Below are positions 55,401 to 64,000 of a stretch of 64,000 bases of DNA, in pieces (the stretch's first letter is position 1; every line of letters begins with the position of its first letter). Made by a program: the position numbers and the translations under genes. This DNA comes from Mesostigma viride (Eukaryota; Streptophyta; Mesostigmatophyceae; Mesostigmatales; Mesostigmataceae). The stretch spans positions 661,268 to 725,267 of the forward strand of contig RPFO01000065.1 of assembly GCA_009746045.1 (NCBI GenBank). Reading direction: 5' to 3'. Under the pieces are notes generated by a model. That model saw only the letters and a program-made list of their open reading frames with translations, searched no databases and was not told where the DNA came from.

Positions 55401-58400
55401 TCAGTCGTGAATTGGCCCCAGCTCAAGCCAACAACCTGCGGATGGGCAAGGGGGGGCAAACAACAGCAGGTAAAAGCGGATTTTGCAAGCGTAACAGCTT
55501 TCACATCGGCCATGCCTGGTTTGGCCGGGAGACGGTTCCTCTTGCCACGGATGGCAGAGCGGGACTCAACCACATTCGCCGGAGAACAGCAGACGGCCAA
55601 AGAGCTTGGATGTGGATGGCTACCGTCGCGATCGATCATGGTGCATTTCTTCACAGCGCTACTCTCGCCCATATGCCGATGGATTAGGGAACATGCAATA
55701 CGGCGCTATTCTCGCCCATATGCCGATGGATTAGGAAACATGCAATACGGCGCTATTCTCGCCCATATGCCGATGGATTAGGGAATATGCAATCCCCAAG
55801 CACAGTGAATGCCTGCCCGACACCCTGTGCCACCCCAAGCCTAGCCTTATGCCACTCTGCCACTCTGCCACCCTGCCACCCTGCCACCCTGCCACCCTGC
55901 CACCCTGCCACCCTGCCACCCTGCCACCCTGCCACCCGACCACCCTGGACGTAGCCTAGCGCTAGCCACCCTACCACCAATGTCCCTCCATGACAACCCA
56001 CCACTCCAGAATGTGGGATAAGAAATGTGAGAACGGGGCTACCCGCCGCAAGCACCACCGCCGCTGGCACACACAATTTTTTGCTCCAACTCCATGGCTA
56101 GCTGGTGTGCCATCATTCATGTGCATCGACTGTCATTTATGTTCCATGCATAAACCCTAGCTCACACCCTACCTCGCATTTGGTGTGCACCGAGGGTGTC
56201 CACACCTCACTCATGAACAAACCTCGCAGTTGGCGTGATTGAGCTCTGCGTTGGCTCGAACATTTGCCAGCACCTGCGTGCCGCAAGCGTAGGGCAGCAC
56301 GGCCCAACACCGGTCACCAAGGGCCAAGCATCCATGCAGAGGTTCGGGTACGCAAGGGGTGCGCACACGCACGCTGTGGAGCCCATGCAGGGTTCAGGGG
56401 TCAGGCAAGCCAGCACTCAGCAGTGCCGGTACGCTCACGGACAAAAGCGGGCAGGGACCAACCATTAGCCTTCGAAAAGCAAGGTGTGTTCAAGCACATG
56501 CAGGCATCCACAGCTGCCCTCCCCATTGCTCAAGTGTTTGTAGACGGTACAGCCGCGGTAGATGTACACCAGCAGCGAGTAGTTTGCGTGCAAAATTAGC
56601 TCGAGGCCACTCATGAGGTCCATATTTTAGACTAGCTGTGGACATATATGTACAGATTACGTCTTTGGGAGACATCCACTGTATCTTAAATTGGAGGAAC
56701 CACTGTATCTTAAATTGGGGGATTCAGTGCTCCGTGGTCCCCCAACGGTGACACGAGACTAATTCATTAACGAATACGTACACCACCCACCCATGGAAGA
56801 CAGGGGACCGTGCCCGCGGTTGGATGCCATAGAAGCCATTTTCCCAGAAATGGCGCTACACCTGTCTGTAGAGACTTATAGAGAGGGTGGGTGGCTGAAG
56901 CGAAACAGAGATTGTGCCAGGACTGACAACAGAAGCTTGGGAGGACGTGGGTGGGTTTCGCCCCAACGTTGGAACGAGGATGGGGGGTGCCCTACACCAT
57001 AGTACACCCTATGGTAAGTGCGGCAGTCCACTAGTGGAACATCCATGCCTGTTCCCCCCCCGGGCTCCGGGATGCCCACACGGAGCAACAGTAATCTAGC
57101 TTAATTTCTCCTCCCCCTCCCCCCCCTTGGTTGAAAGTGGATGACAGTTGGCAGCACCACGTTGTACCCAAAGCAGGACACTGGCGCACGCACCGCGGCC
57201 TCATCCGCCTTGTCGGTGAGGACAAGACGTGCTGCCCCGACAGCATGGGCCACCAGCCCTGGCAACGCAGTGCCGGCACCCAGCTGTCAACACAAACAGT
57301 CCAACACAACCGGGGGGGAAGGCAGGGGCTAAATGAGTGGACAAGAAAAGAGCAATCAACTGCATGCTCCCGTCGACTGTTTCTAATCACCACACTCGTG
57401 ATGGATCCACCGCCCGTGCTGGTTGTGGTGCCCTACTCAAATATATGCATAGCCCCCCCACCCGCACCCACACCCTATCCCCACCGACACACGCCCGCAC
57501 ACACACGCGCACACACGCTCGCACACGCACATACACACTCGCGAGGGAGTTATGCTAATGGTGCCAGACATGAATCATACTTTCTTCCTCAAAATTCTAG
57601 TCACCGGCTTTCCCACATCCGCAGCCGACTTCGGGCTCAAGTAGGCTTCCAGAGGTGCTTTACTACTGTGTACTGAATATCAAACATACGTATACACATA
57701 GAGCTGCCCTAAGAGCCCAACATGCCGCTCACACGTGTGCGGTCATAGCTACCACACCACCAGACCATCACAACCGCTAGTACAAAATACCCCGAGTCTA
57801 ATTTTTATTAATCGGCAATGTTAGGGAATGCCCGCCTGCATGTGTGGAACGAGGTGACCGTGATCGCCAGGCCCCCTACATATAAGGGAAGCGTTGGACA
57901 AGTTCTAAAGTGTCCCCTCGTGGTCAAAAAGGGGGGCCGAGAAAAGACGGGAGACCACAAAAGAATATCGGATGCACTTATACTTTGGTGTGCATTCTTG
58001 CATCCTACATACAGTAAAGGGGCTTGTCGGCGTACCTCTATCACACTGGATCCCTGGAATCGCTGCCGTTGATGCCACACATAATGCCCGAGGGCCAGGC
58101 TGCTTGGCCAGGGGTACAATCCGTAGCTCTTCAAAGGGTCATCGATCTGTCAATTGCGCAGTTACGAGACACGACCTTGCATGAAAACGGCGAGTAAACA
58201 GGGCGTTGTCCTTAGGCCCCCATGTATGACGTGGAATGTAATGGCCGTGACCACTTAACGAAAAGAGAACTCCCAATTATCATTCGAACCAATTGTTACT
58301 GCAAAATATTAACCCACCGCAAGCTGCTGCTTTATTATGACCCTTTCCGGGTGACCCTTTTCCCCAATTTCTATGCAGGACTGCGACTCCATGTCGGCAT

Positions 58401-59173
58401 GATGATGAGATATAAGTTATGCGATGCTACATTTGCGGCATTGTGTAACGGCCAAGGCGATTATCTTCTTCAAGTCACACACCAAACGTTGGTGGACTAC
58501 ACACTGGGTCACCGCCATCATAAACCGTTGAACTCCACCAGCTGCCGTTAAAAATCTAAGACACGCGTTTTCCCCGATATCCTTTTCCTACTGCACTAAG
58601 AGTGCGTGGGAACTTACGACCCTATAAATTTAATTAATGCGGGAACGTGCCAGCCATAAATTCTTGTTCATGTTGTGGCACGAAAGACTACTTGGGCCAA
58701 TTTCGGTATCTGACCCGAGTCACCTCAGGACTGAGAACACTGGCAATCAGCCATGTCATGGCATGACTCGATCTTTTCCCGCCACATGGCTCGCCCTCAA
58801 TGCAAGCGCAGGAGCCCGAAGATCAAGGTTCCCGAGACCTGTGGCTATAGTGTTTTTGTACTAGCTAGTACAGAATTTCTGGACATAACCGGCTGATTAG
58901 TGGTTCCTCCATCATCCAGCTCACCCGCGCAGGTGGGTAGTAGTAGGTCGCGAGAATAATCGGATGAATTTGCTGAGGATTGCCCATGCGGGATATCATC
59001 AAATTATATTTTGCTGGAGGTGGGAAATAATGGCTACGAGCAAGTCGCTGAGCAAGTAAACATAGCCGGCAGTAAGGGTTTGAAGGGAGAAGTGCTTAAA
59101 ACTTTCCCCCCCTCCCTGTTATTACTTTGCCCACGACATTAAGCTGGCCGGCGAGGTCGGAAATGTCAGTCAT
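50362..59173 (-). CDS. METTL23-like S-adenosylmethionine-dependent methyltransferase
   Basis: Minus-strand exons 58036-58146, 57194-57283, 56223-56273, 55330-55435, 54993-55077 and 50362-50512 (TAG) join in frame to 197 codons. A tentative first exon 59126-59173 (MTDISDLAGQLNVVGK, donor GTAATA) supplies an ATG, though another short exon may be missing. Motifs in order: YGLYPWPSSLALGHYVW, SAM motif I VIELGAGTALPGLVAH, VLTDKADE, VVGLSWGQF, post-II FDFILGADVLYDSADFDDL, FITAFQHRSGHHSIQF, LYKWGLHCD. Order and length match METTL23 (human ~190 aa), a family-16 seven-beta-strand methyltransferase reported as a histone H3 arginine methyltransferase. The substrate here is unknown. The 4.5-kb last intron contains a CAG/AAG array. 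Start codon is the least certain part. Confidence 0.82.
50513..52380. other. Intron of the METTL23-like gene, repeat-derived
   Basis: Intronic. Around 50940-51660 it contains repeated TTCCACACTTGACT / GGGCGAAATCTA motifs suggestive of diverged MITE copies. A plus-strand ORF at 51670-52089 is not assigned to any family. No gene supported. Confidence 0.4.
52381..52660. repeat. (CAG)10-(AAG)n microsatellite
   Basis: About ten CAG units followed by more than 80 AAG units with one ACG interruption. It lies in the last intron of the METTL23-like gene, where the transcript reads CTT/CTG, that is pyrimidine-rich. ORFs of poly-K, poly-S or poly-L here are artefacts. Confidence 0.97.
52793..53107 (+). 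other. Unassigned 104-codon ORF in intron
   Basis: Reads through the palindrome, then SCYDCSGQVYKAMVELNMQQ, ending with IQRNMWIFLITKLATSNSGR. Composition looks protein-like, but no family was recognised. A GAAAGGTATGC string at the end could be a splice donor. It may be a transposon remnant. Confidence 0.25.
52805..52849. repeat. 45-bp perfect palindrome
   Basis: 22-bp perfectly complementary arms (AACGTCGATGCACGGAGCCC + AA) around a single G. Confidence 0.95.
53110..54990. other. Intron of the METTL23-like gene, nothing recognised
   Basis: AT-richer sequence with short ORFs only; no repeat longer than a few units and no domain recognised. Confidence 0.4.
55650..55800. repeat. ~48-bp tandem repeat, 3 copies
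   Basis: Units of CTCGCCCATATGCCGATGGA + TTAGGGAACATGCAATACGG, in an intron of the METTL23-like gene. Confidence 0.85.
55853..55945. repeat. CCACCCTG octamer-like minisatellite
   Basis: About ten tandem CTGCCACC units, in an intron of the METTL23-like gene. Confidence 0.9.
56172..56240 (-). repeat. Duplicated exon end and splice donor in the METTL23-like gene
   Basis: On the minus strand the exon end CACGCCAACTGCGAG|GTTTGT is followed about 50 bp later by CACACCAAATGCGAG|GTAGGG, a second copy of the same exon-donor junction. An in-frame TGA lies between them, so the first donor is the one that keeps the frame. Confidence 0.75.
56715..56775 (+). mobile_element. LINE-type 3' hairpin end
   Basis: TGCTCCGTGGTCCCCCAACG then GTGACACGAGACTAATTCATTAAC resembles the hairpin-plus-tail ends at 25.7 and 50.3 kb, here in an intron of the METTL23-like gene. 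Confidence 0.4.
58222..58551 (+). other. Unassigned 109-codon ORF
   Basis: ATG-initiated ORF (MYDVECNGRDHLTKRELPII, ending HHKPLNSTSCR) on the strand opposite the METTL23-like gene, with lower GC than neighbouring exons. No family recognised; it lies inside a presumed intron and may be chance or a transposon remnant. Confidence 0.2.
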
Positions 59174-59315
59174 GATCCAAACCTCCGTGTGGGGAGCGAC
59201 CCATGCTGAAAATGTCGTCGGTGGGAGTACCGGCCCACGCAGTCAGAATCGGCGTAGCTCGGCCGGTCGGGTAGAGGCCTCACCATGTTTGAGGACAAGG
59301 GCGTCTAAGGGAGAT
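59174..59315. promoter_or_regulatory. Putative bidirectional promoter
   Basis: The 142-bp gap between the tentative METTL23-like start (minus, 59173) and the SET-gene start (plus, 59316). If both starts are right, the genes are divergently transcribed from a shared short region. No TATA or other core element seen. If the in-frame upstream ATG at 59127 is used for the SET gene, the two would overlap. Confidence 0.35.
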
Positions 59316-62300
59316 ATGTTTGCCTCTGCTGTCAATGGTATCCATGCTGGTCAACGGCTCGGCTGGTGCACGGTAACGCCCCGTCTTCAACCGGGACTGT
59401 CCTTGGGACGGCCTGGTCGCACTATGCCTCGCGCCGCGACCGCCGCCTTGGAGGCTTCGAAAGCGAACACGGAGCTCGTCAAATGGCTGATATCTAAAGG
59501 CCTCCCGCCGCAGGTACGCTCAACCGCCCAACCCAACCCGTTACGATATATTAGCATCGTAGCCTGCCAAAAACGCGCCTCTGGCCGTTCTGCCTCCGCC
59601 CATGCCGGTGGAAACGAGTGCGTCTGCTATACTGTTAAGTGTCGTTGTATGATAATTGGAGGCTAGTTTCCGTACCTAGCGTAAATGTCTGCGCACATAC
59701 CTAGCCAGCAGCTGCTTCAACATGTACACATCTAGATGTCATGTGCACTAAACTTTTGCACGCTGAGAGCTCCGGAGTGTCCGTGATAACTGCCACATGT
59801 TTTCGCCCAATTGCTCACTTTCTATGCACCTACCTGTATGTCTGTGATGTTTAAGATGTTGGACGCCGGTGATCGCTACGGCATCCTAGGCACCTGAACG
59901 GCATGTGTGGGTGCATTCGTGTCCTGTTCACACACGCAGCTGTCACCTTGGTCACTTTCCAGACTGCAGTGGACTGTATACTGCACGGCACACATGCACT
60001 TAAGCATGCACTGAAGGGCATGTTACTGTGAGGCGCAAGTGGGGTACCCCGCCATTGGAAAGGGATGGGACATTGAATAGAGCATGTGGTTTCAAATATA
60101 TAGCACCTGCAGTCGCTGCGGCATCTATCAGCCACTACCGCATGCACTATTCGTTCCTGCGCTGCTTCACCCATGGTTTCCGGCAAGCTGACGTGCGCCA
60201 GTGCAAGTTATCGCCACTCAGCCTCGATGGTAAAGTGAAGGGCGTCCTATGATCCGAGTCATTTGGCATGATTCCAGTCAGCGTCTCGCTAATACAACGC
60301 CAGGTTGTTTGATAGATAATATTCAAAGTTTAATGATGTTGCATCTCCGAAACCAGGGTATATTTCCTATTGATGCGCTGCTTGTGCATTGGCCTAATGT
60401 TGTGATTTCCTATTGTTATGCGACAGCCGAATGTACTGTTATGGCTGCATGTCGTGCATGGCCTTGTGTAATAATACGGCCATTCTTTTCCTGATCTTTC
60501 TTATGCATTCCGTGTATGATTTTCTTGTCCAACATTCCCTGTTGCAACATGTCGTGGGTGACACGCCGCATGCGTGAAAAACACACCGCATGCCCCCGCC
60601 CAGCGCGTGATCCTGGACAACTGCAAAGGGGAGGGCGTCGGCGTCATCGCAGACACACGGCTGGAGGTGTGTAGAGTGGACGGGGGAGATACGCGGGCGC
60701 ATGGCGGGAGGTATACAGCCATCGCTGGGGTGGGAGGGACCATGGGTTGTGGGCGCACATGGTGGGAGGTGCCCAACCATCGGTGGGTTAGGAGGGACCA
60801 TGCCTCGCCATGGGGTCTGTCTGCTTGGAGGTGCAGGTGACAGGGAGCTGCTGGGAATCAAGCGCATTGCTATGATCTGTGTAGTGTTACGTCACCGCCC
60901 CATCCCTGCTTCCTGCTCCTCTATCCATTGTATGTTCACACCCTGGCCCCTGCCCCTGCCCTCTGCTACCTTCTCTGCCCCTTCTCTTCTATTGCCATCT
61001 CGCCCCTGTCCCAGCCCAATGACGTCGCCATCCGCATCCCCGACAGCCTGGCCGTGACGTCGGTGGACGTCAACAAGAACCCCGTGCTGGCGGCCGCCGC
61101 TAAGGGTGAGCGCTGGTCGCGTGCCAGGTGTCACCCTGGTGCTTGCCCTGCTGGGCAGAGCATCTAGATAAACACCTTTCAAGCAACAACCATGCTGATG
61201 ACACGACATGCTTACTTGTGATGGCTTGTGATGGCATCGTGTGGCGTTTTATCTTTGGGTGCCATGGTCCCATGGCAAGAGGGCTTGATGTGGTGCTCTG
61301 CTCGGCGGGCTGCTGCGGCAGCAGGCCTGGTGGCGGTGGAGTGCGCCCAGCTGCTGGCATCCTCATGCTCTCACCTTGCTGCTTGCCGGTGGTGATGGTG
61401 ATGATGCTTACAAGGCGCACTGGCTGACACTGCGTAGCAGCGTCCCCACAGAAACTGTAGCAGCGACCCCACGGGAGGGCCCCATGCATCTTGTACAGTA
61501 CCGTGTCAGGCCGTACCTGGGGTGTTTCCATGGGTCTGGTAACCCATAGGTCACAACATACTTCCCACACTAGCAAACTAGGTCACAACATACTTCCCAC
61601 ACTAGCAAACTAGGTCACAACATACTTCCCACTCTAGCAAACTAGGTCACAACATACTTCCCACACTAGCAAACTAGGTCACAACATACTTCCCACACTA
61701 GCAAACTAGGTCACAACATACTTCCCACTCTAGCAAACTAGGTCACAACATACTTCCCAGTACGCGTACCAGGTCACAACATACTTTCCTCACTAGCAAA
61801 CTAGGTCACAACATACTTCCCAGTACGCGCACCAGGTCACAACATACTTCCCACACTAGCAAACTAGGTCACAACATACTTCCCAGTACGCGTACCATTA
61901 AACATACATGTGGTGATCACCATTATTGTACATGCTCGCGGATCACACTGCCCTCATTCAGCCCTCATTAAACCCTCATTCAGCCATCATTCTCCCTCAT
62001 CCACCTCTCCAGGGATGTCCCTCCTTCTCCTGTACCTACACAGGCCCTCCCGTTCCATTTGCTCGCGTCCCCTTTGACTCGCGCGCCCTAGTTTGCTCAC
62101 ATCCCCTTCGACCAGCGCGCCCTGGTTTGCTCTGCGGGCTCTTGTACGGTAGACCTGCCAATCAGCCTATTGTTTCATGACCTAAACCGCGCGCATACTT
62201 GGCTCTCACAATCCCTTTACCTCTGTCCCCTTCTTCCCCGCACACTCCTCCCCCCGCTGTTCCCCCTTTATTTCACCCCCTCCTGTCCCCACCACCAGGC

Positions 62301-63871
62301 CGCGGCGACATCATCGGCTTCACGCTGTGGCTGATGATGGAGCGCCTCAAGGGAGCGTCCTCCGAGTGGGCGCCCTACGTGGCCAGCTTGCCCAGCGAGA
62401 CCATGTCGCCGCTCCTGTGGACGCAGCAGGAGCGGGACGCGCTGCTCAAGCCGTGCTTCGCCAGAAGTAAGTGATGCAACGAATCGTAACGATGCCAGAA
62501 GTAAGTGATGCAACAAATCGTAATGATGCCAGAAGTGATGCAACGAATCGTAATGATGCCAGAAGTGATGCACTGAATCATGATGATGCCAGAAGTGATG
62601 CAACGAATCGTAATGATGCCAGAAGTGATGCAACAAATCGTAATAATGCCAGAAGTAAGTGATGCAACGAATCGTGATGACGCCAGAAGTAAGTGATGCA
62701 ACGAATCGTGATGATGCCAGAAGTAAGTGATGCAACGAATCGTAATGATGCCAGAAGTAAGTGATGCAACGAATCGTAATGATGCCAGAAGTGATGCACT
62801 GAATCGTGATGATGCCAGAAGTGATGCAACGAATCGTAATGATGCCAGAAGTAAGTGATGCAACGAATCGTAATGATGCCAGAAGTGTTGCAACGAATCG
62901 TAATGATGCCAGAAGTGATGCAACAAATCGTAATAATGCCAGAAGTAAGTGATGCAACGAATCGTAATGATGCCAGAAGTAAGTGATGCAACGAATCGTA
63001 ATGATGCCAGAAGTAAGTGATGCAACGAATCGTAATGATGCCAGAAGTGATGCACTGAATCGTGATGATGCCAGAAGTGATGCAACGAATCGTAATGATG
63101 CCAGAAGTAAGTGATGCAACGAATCGTAATGATGCCAGAAGTGATGCAACGAATCATGATGATGCCAGAAGTGATGGAACGAATCGTAATGATGCCAGAA
63201 GTAAGTGATGCAACGAATCGTAATGATGCCAGAAGTAAGTGATGCAACGAATCGTAATGATGCCAGAAGTAAGTGATGCAACAAATCATGATGATGCCTG
63301 GACAGGCCCTATTCCACGGGAAGTGAGTGGTGGACAAGCCTGGCTTTGCAGGGCTGAGGAGTGGCCAAGCCTTGCTTTTGCCAGGACTAACGGGTGGACA
63401 AGCCTTGCTGTGCCAGGGCTAAGGGTTGAGCAAGCCTTGCTTTGCTGTGGGGAGTGATGCTGCCGGGAGTAAGGAGCAGTTGACAGGCAACGCGTGGCGA
63501 GGAGCAAGCGCTTGGCAAGCCATGAAGGGTGGGACGGGGGTGATGGACAAGGCATGTGTCGCAGGTAGTGCGCGATGGATGGATGTTCTAGTTGGTTGGG
63601 TGTCCTCATGTCTGTGGTGCCAACTTCTTTCTGACCCATGTTATATGCATCGGCCCCGCCTGCCTTGCCCCCGTCTCCTGCCTTGACTGTCACCCCCCTT
63701 TGCCTTCCGCCCCCTTTCCTCTTTGCGGCCCCCTTCCCTTTTTCCCCTTGCCGAACCCTTCCCCTTCCCCTTTTCCTTCCCCGCTCACCAGAGGAGGCGG
63801 AGACGCGACTTAAGTCGCTGCAGGAGACGTTCAACGAGCTGGAGGCGACCGCCTTCTCACAGGACCGACAG
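59316..63871 (+). CDS. SET-domain protein methyltransferase, Rubisco LSMT/SETD type (5' part)
   Basis: Five in-frame exons cover the first 200 codons: 59316-59513, 60604-60666, 61015-61105, 62299-62466 and 63792-63871. The gene continues past the right edge. The N-terminus (MFASAVNGIHAGQRLGW...) resembles a transit peptide. ELVKWLISKGLPPQRVIL, then GVGVIADTRLE, IRIPDSLAVT, GFTLWLMMERLKGASSEWAP and YVASLP match the start of the split SET domain of plant Rubisco large-subunit methyltransferase and animal SETD3/4 relatives, which methylate lysine or histidine of non-histone proteins. KEAETRLKSLQETFNELEAT would begin the iSET insert. The catalytic C-terminal half and Rubisco-substrate-binding domain are not in the window, so substrate is unknown. 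An in-frame ATG at 59127 is an alternative start; 59316 gives a more typical leader. Confidence 0.85.
61536..61905. repeat. ~31-bp minisatellite, about 11-12 copies
   Basis: Tandem units AGGTCACAACATACTTCCCA + CACTAGCAAACT, with a variant ending AGTACGCGTACC that recurs in later copies (higher-order structure). Intronic in the SET gene, far from the donor. Confidence 0.92.
62458..63297 (+). repeat. 30/34-bp minisatellite containing the splice donor of a SET-gene exon
   Basis: About 26 units of GCCAGAAGTAAGTGATGCAA + CGAATCGTAATGAT (34 bp), or the same lacking four bases in the AAGT repeat (30 bp). The first unit is the real exon/intron junction GCCAGAA|GTAAGT at 62466/62467. Long minus-strand ORFs (LLLASLRFVASL-type) are artefacts. 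Confidence 0.95.
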
Positions 63872-64000
63872 GTGAGGGTGCAGCGCCTTGTCTCAGGACG
63901 GACAGATGAGGGTGCAGCGCCTTGTCACAGGACGGACAGATGAGCGTGCAGCGCCTTGTCACTGGACCGACAGGTGAGGGTGCAGCGCCTTGTCACAGGG
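63858..64000 (+). repeat. 34-bp repeat containing the next splice donor of the SET gene
   Basis: Four full units of CAGGACCGACAGGTGAGGGT + GCAGCGCCTTGTCA run to the window edge. The first spans the exon end CGACAG|GTGAGG at 63871/63872. Units 2 and 3 have AGAT in place of AGGT, and unit 4 restores AGGT. Confidence 0.95.

Noticed and set aside
61536-61905. CRISPR-like array of ~31-bp repeats
   Set aside because: Units are directly contiguous without unique spacers, in a eukaryotic intron; an ordinary minisatellite.
62268-63337. Minus-strand ORFs of 320-338 codons (FWHHYDSLHH-type repeats)
   Set aside because: Shadow of the donor-containing minisatellite in a SET-gene intron; no codon or domain signal.

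Overview
The window is nuclear DNA of a eukaryote, most likely a green alga (chlorophyte). The evidence is GC-rich exons split by many GT-AG introns, plastid-type leader sequences, a Rubisco-LSMT-like SET protein, a SPATA4/IQ protein of the kind found in flagellated lineages, and very many micro- and minisatellites plus non-LTR elements with TTAA-type tails. The species assignment is inference. No prokaryotic operon, CRISPR array, rRNA gene or complete tRNA gene was seen.

Layout. 0.45-4.3 kb: minus-strand, multi-exon gene with a beta-propeller segment resembling the Pol I factor TAF1C/Rrn6, running off the left edge. 4.7-5.5 kb: hexamer/triplet array, then a TA-flanked MITE. 7.2-14.1 kb: complete 9-exon plus-strand gene (534 aa) for a SPATA4-like CH-domain protein with a C-terminal IQ motif. 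14.5-25.7 kb: repeat-rich block holding a MITE, tRNA-Pro-derived fragments, a 2.1-kb GGAGCT array, several LINE 3' ends and an ORF1-only LINE derivative. 25.9-28.4 kb: decayed Mutator-like transposase with AT-hook and PHD finger. 29.4-36.5 kb: complete 9-exon minus-strand gene (608 aa) for a putatively plastid protein with a C-terminal DJ-1/PfpI domain, including a 20-nt microexon. 36.5-44.8 kb: palindromic repeat structure with 110-bp and 520-bp duplications. 45.1-48.0 kb: complete 3-exon POT/PTR transporter (537 aa). 48.0-50.3 kb: dispersed repeats. 50.4-59.2 kb: minus-strand METTL23-like methyltransferase. 59.3 kb to the right edge: plus-strand SET-domain methyltransferase of the Rubisco LSMT/SETD type, probably divergently transcribed from the METTL23 gene.

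The genes are housekeeping genes with unrelated functions and do not form a pathway. The most unusual feature is structural. At several introns in four genes, a tandem repeat starts exactly at the 5' splice site, so the last exon bases and the donor are themselves repeated. It is clearest in the SET gene, where about 26 copies carry the exon end and donor motif. Exon borders are my own models, made by splice consensus, reading-phase continuity and family similarity recalled from memory. No search was run.
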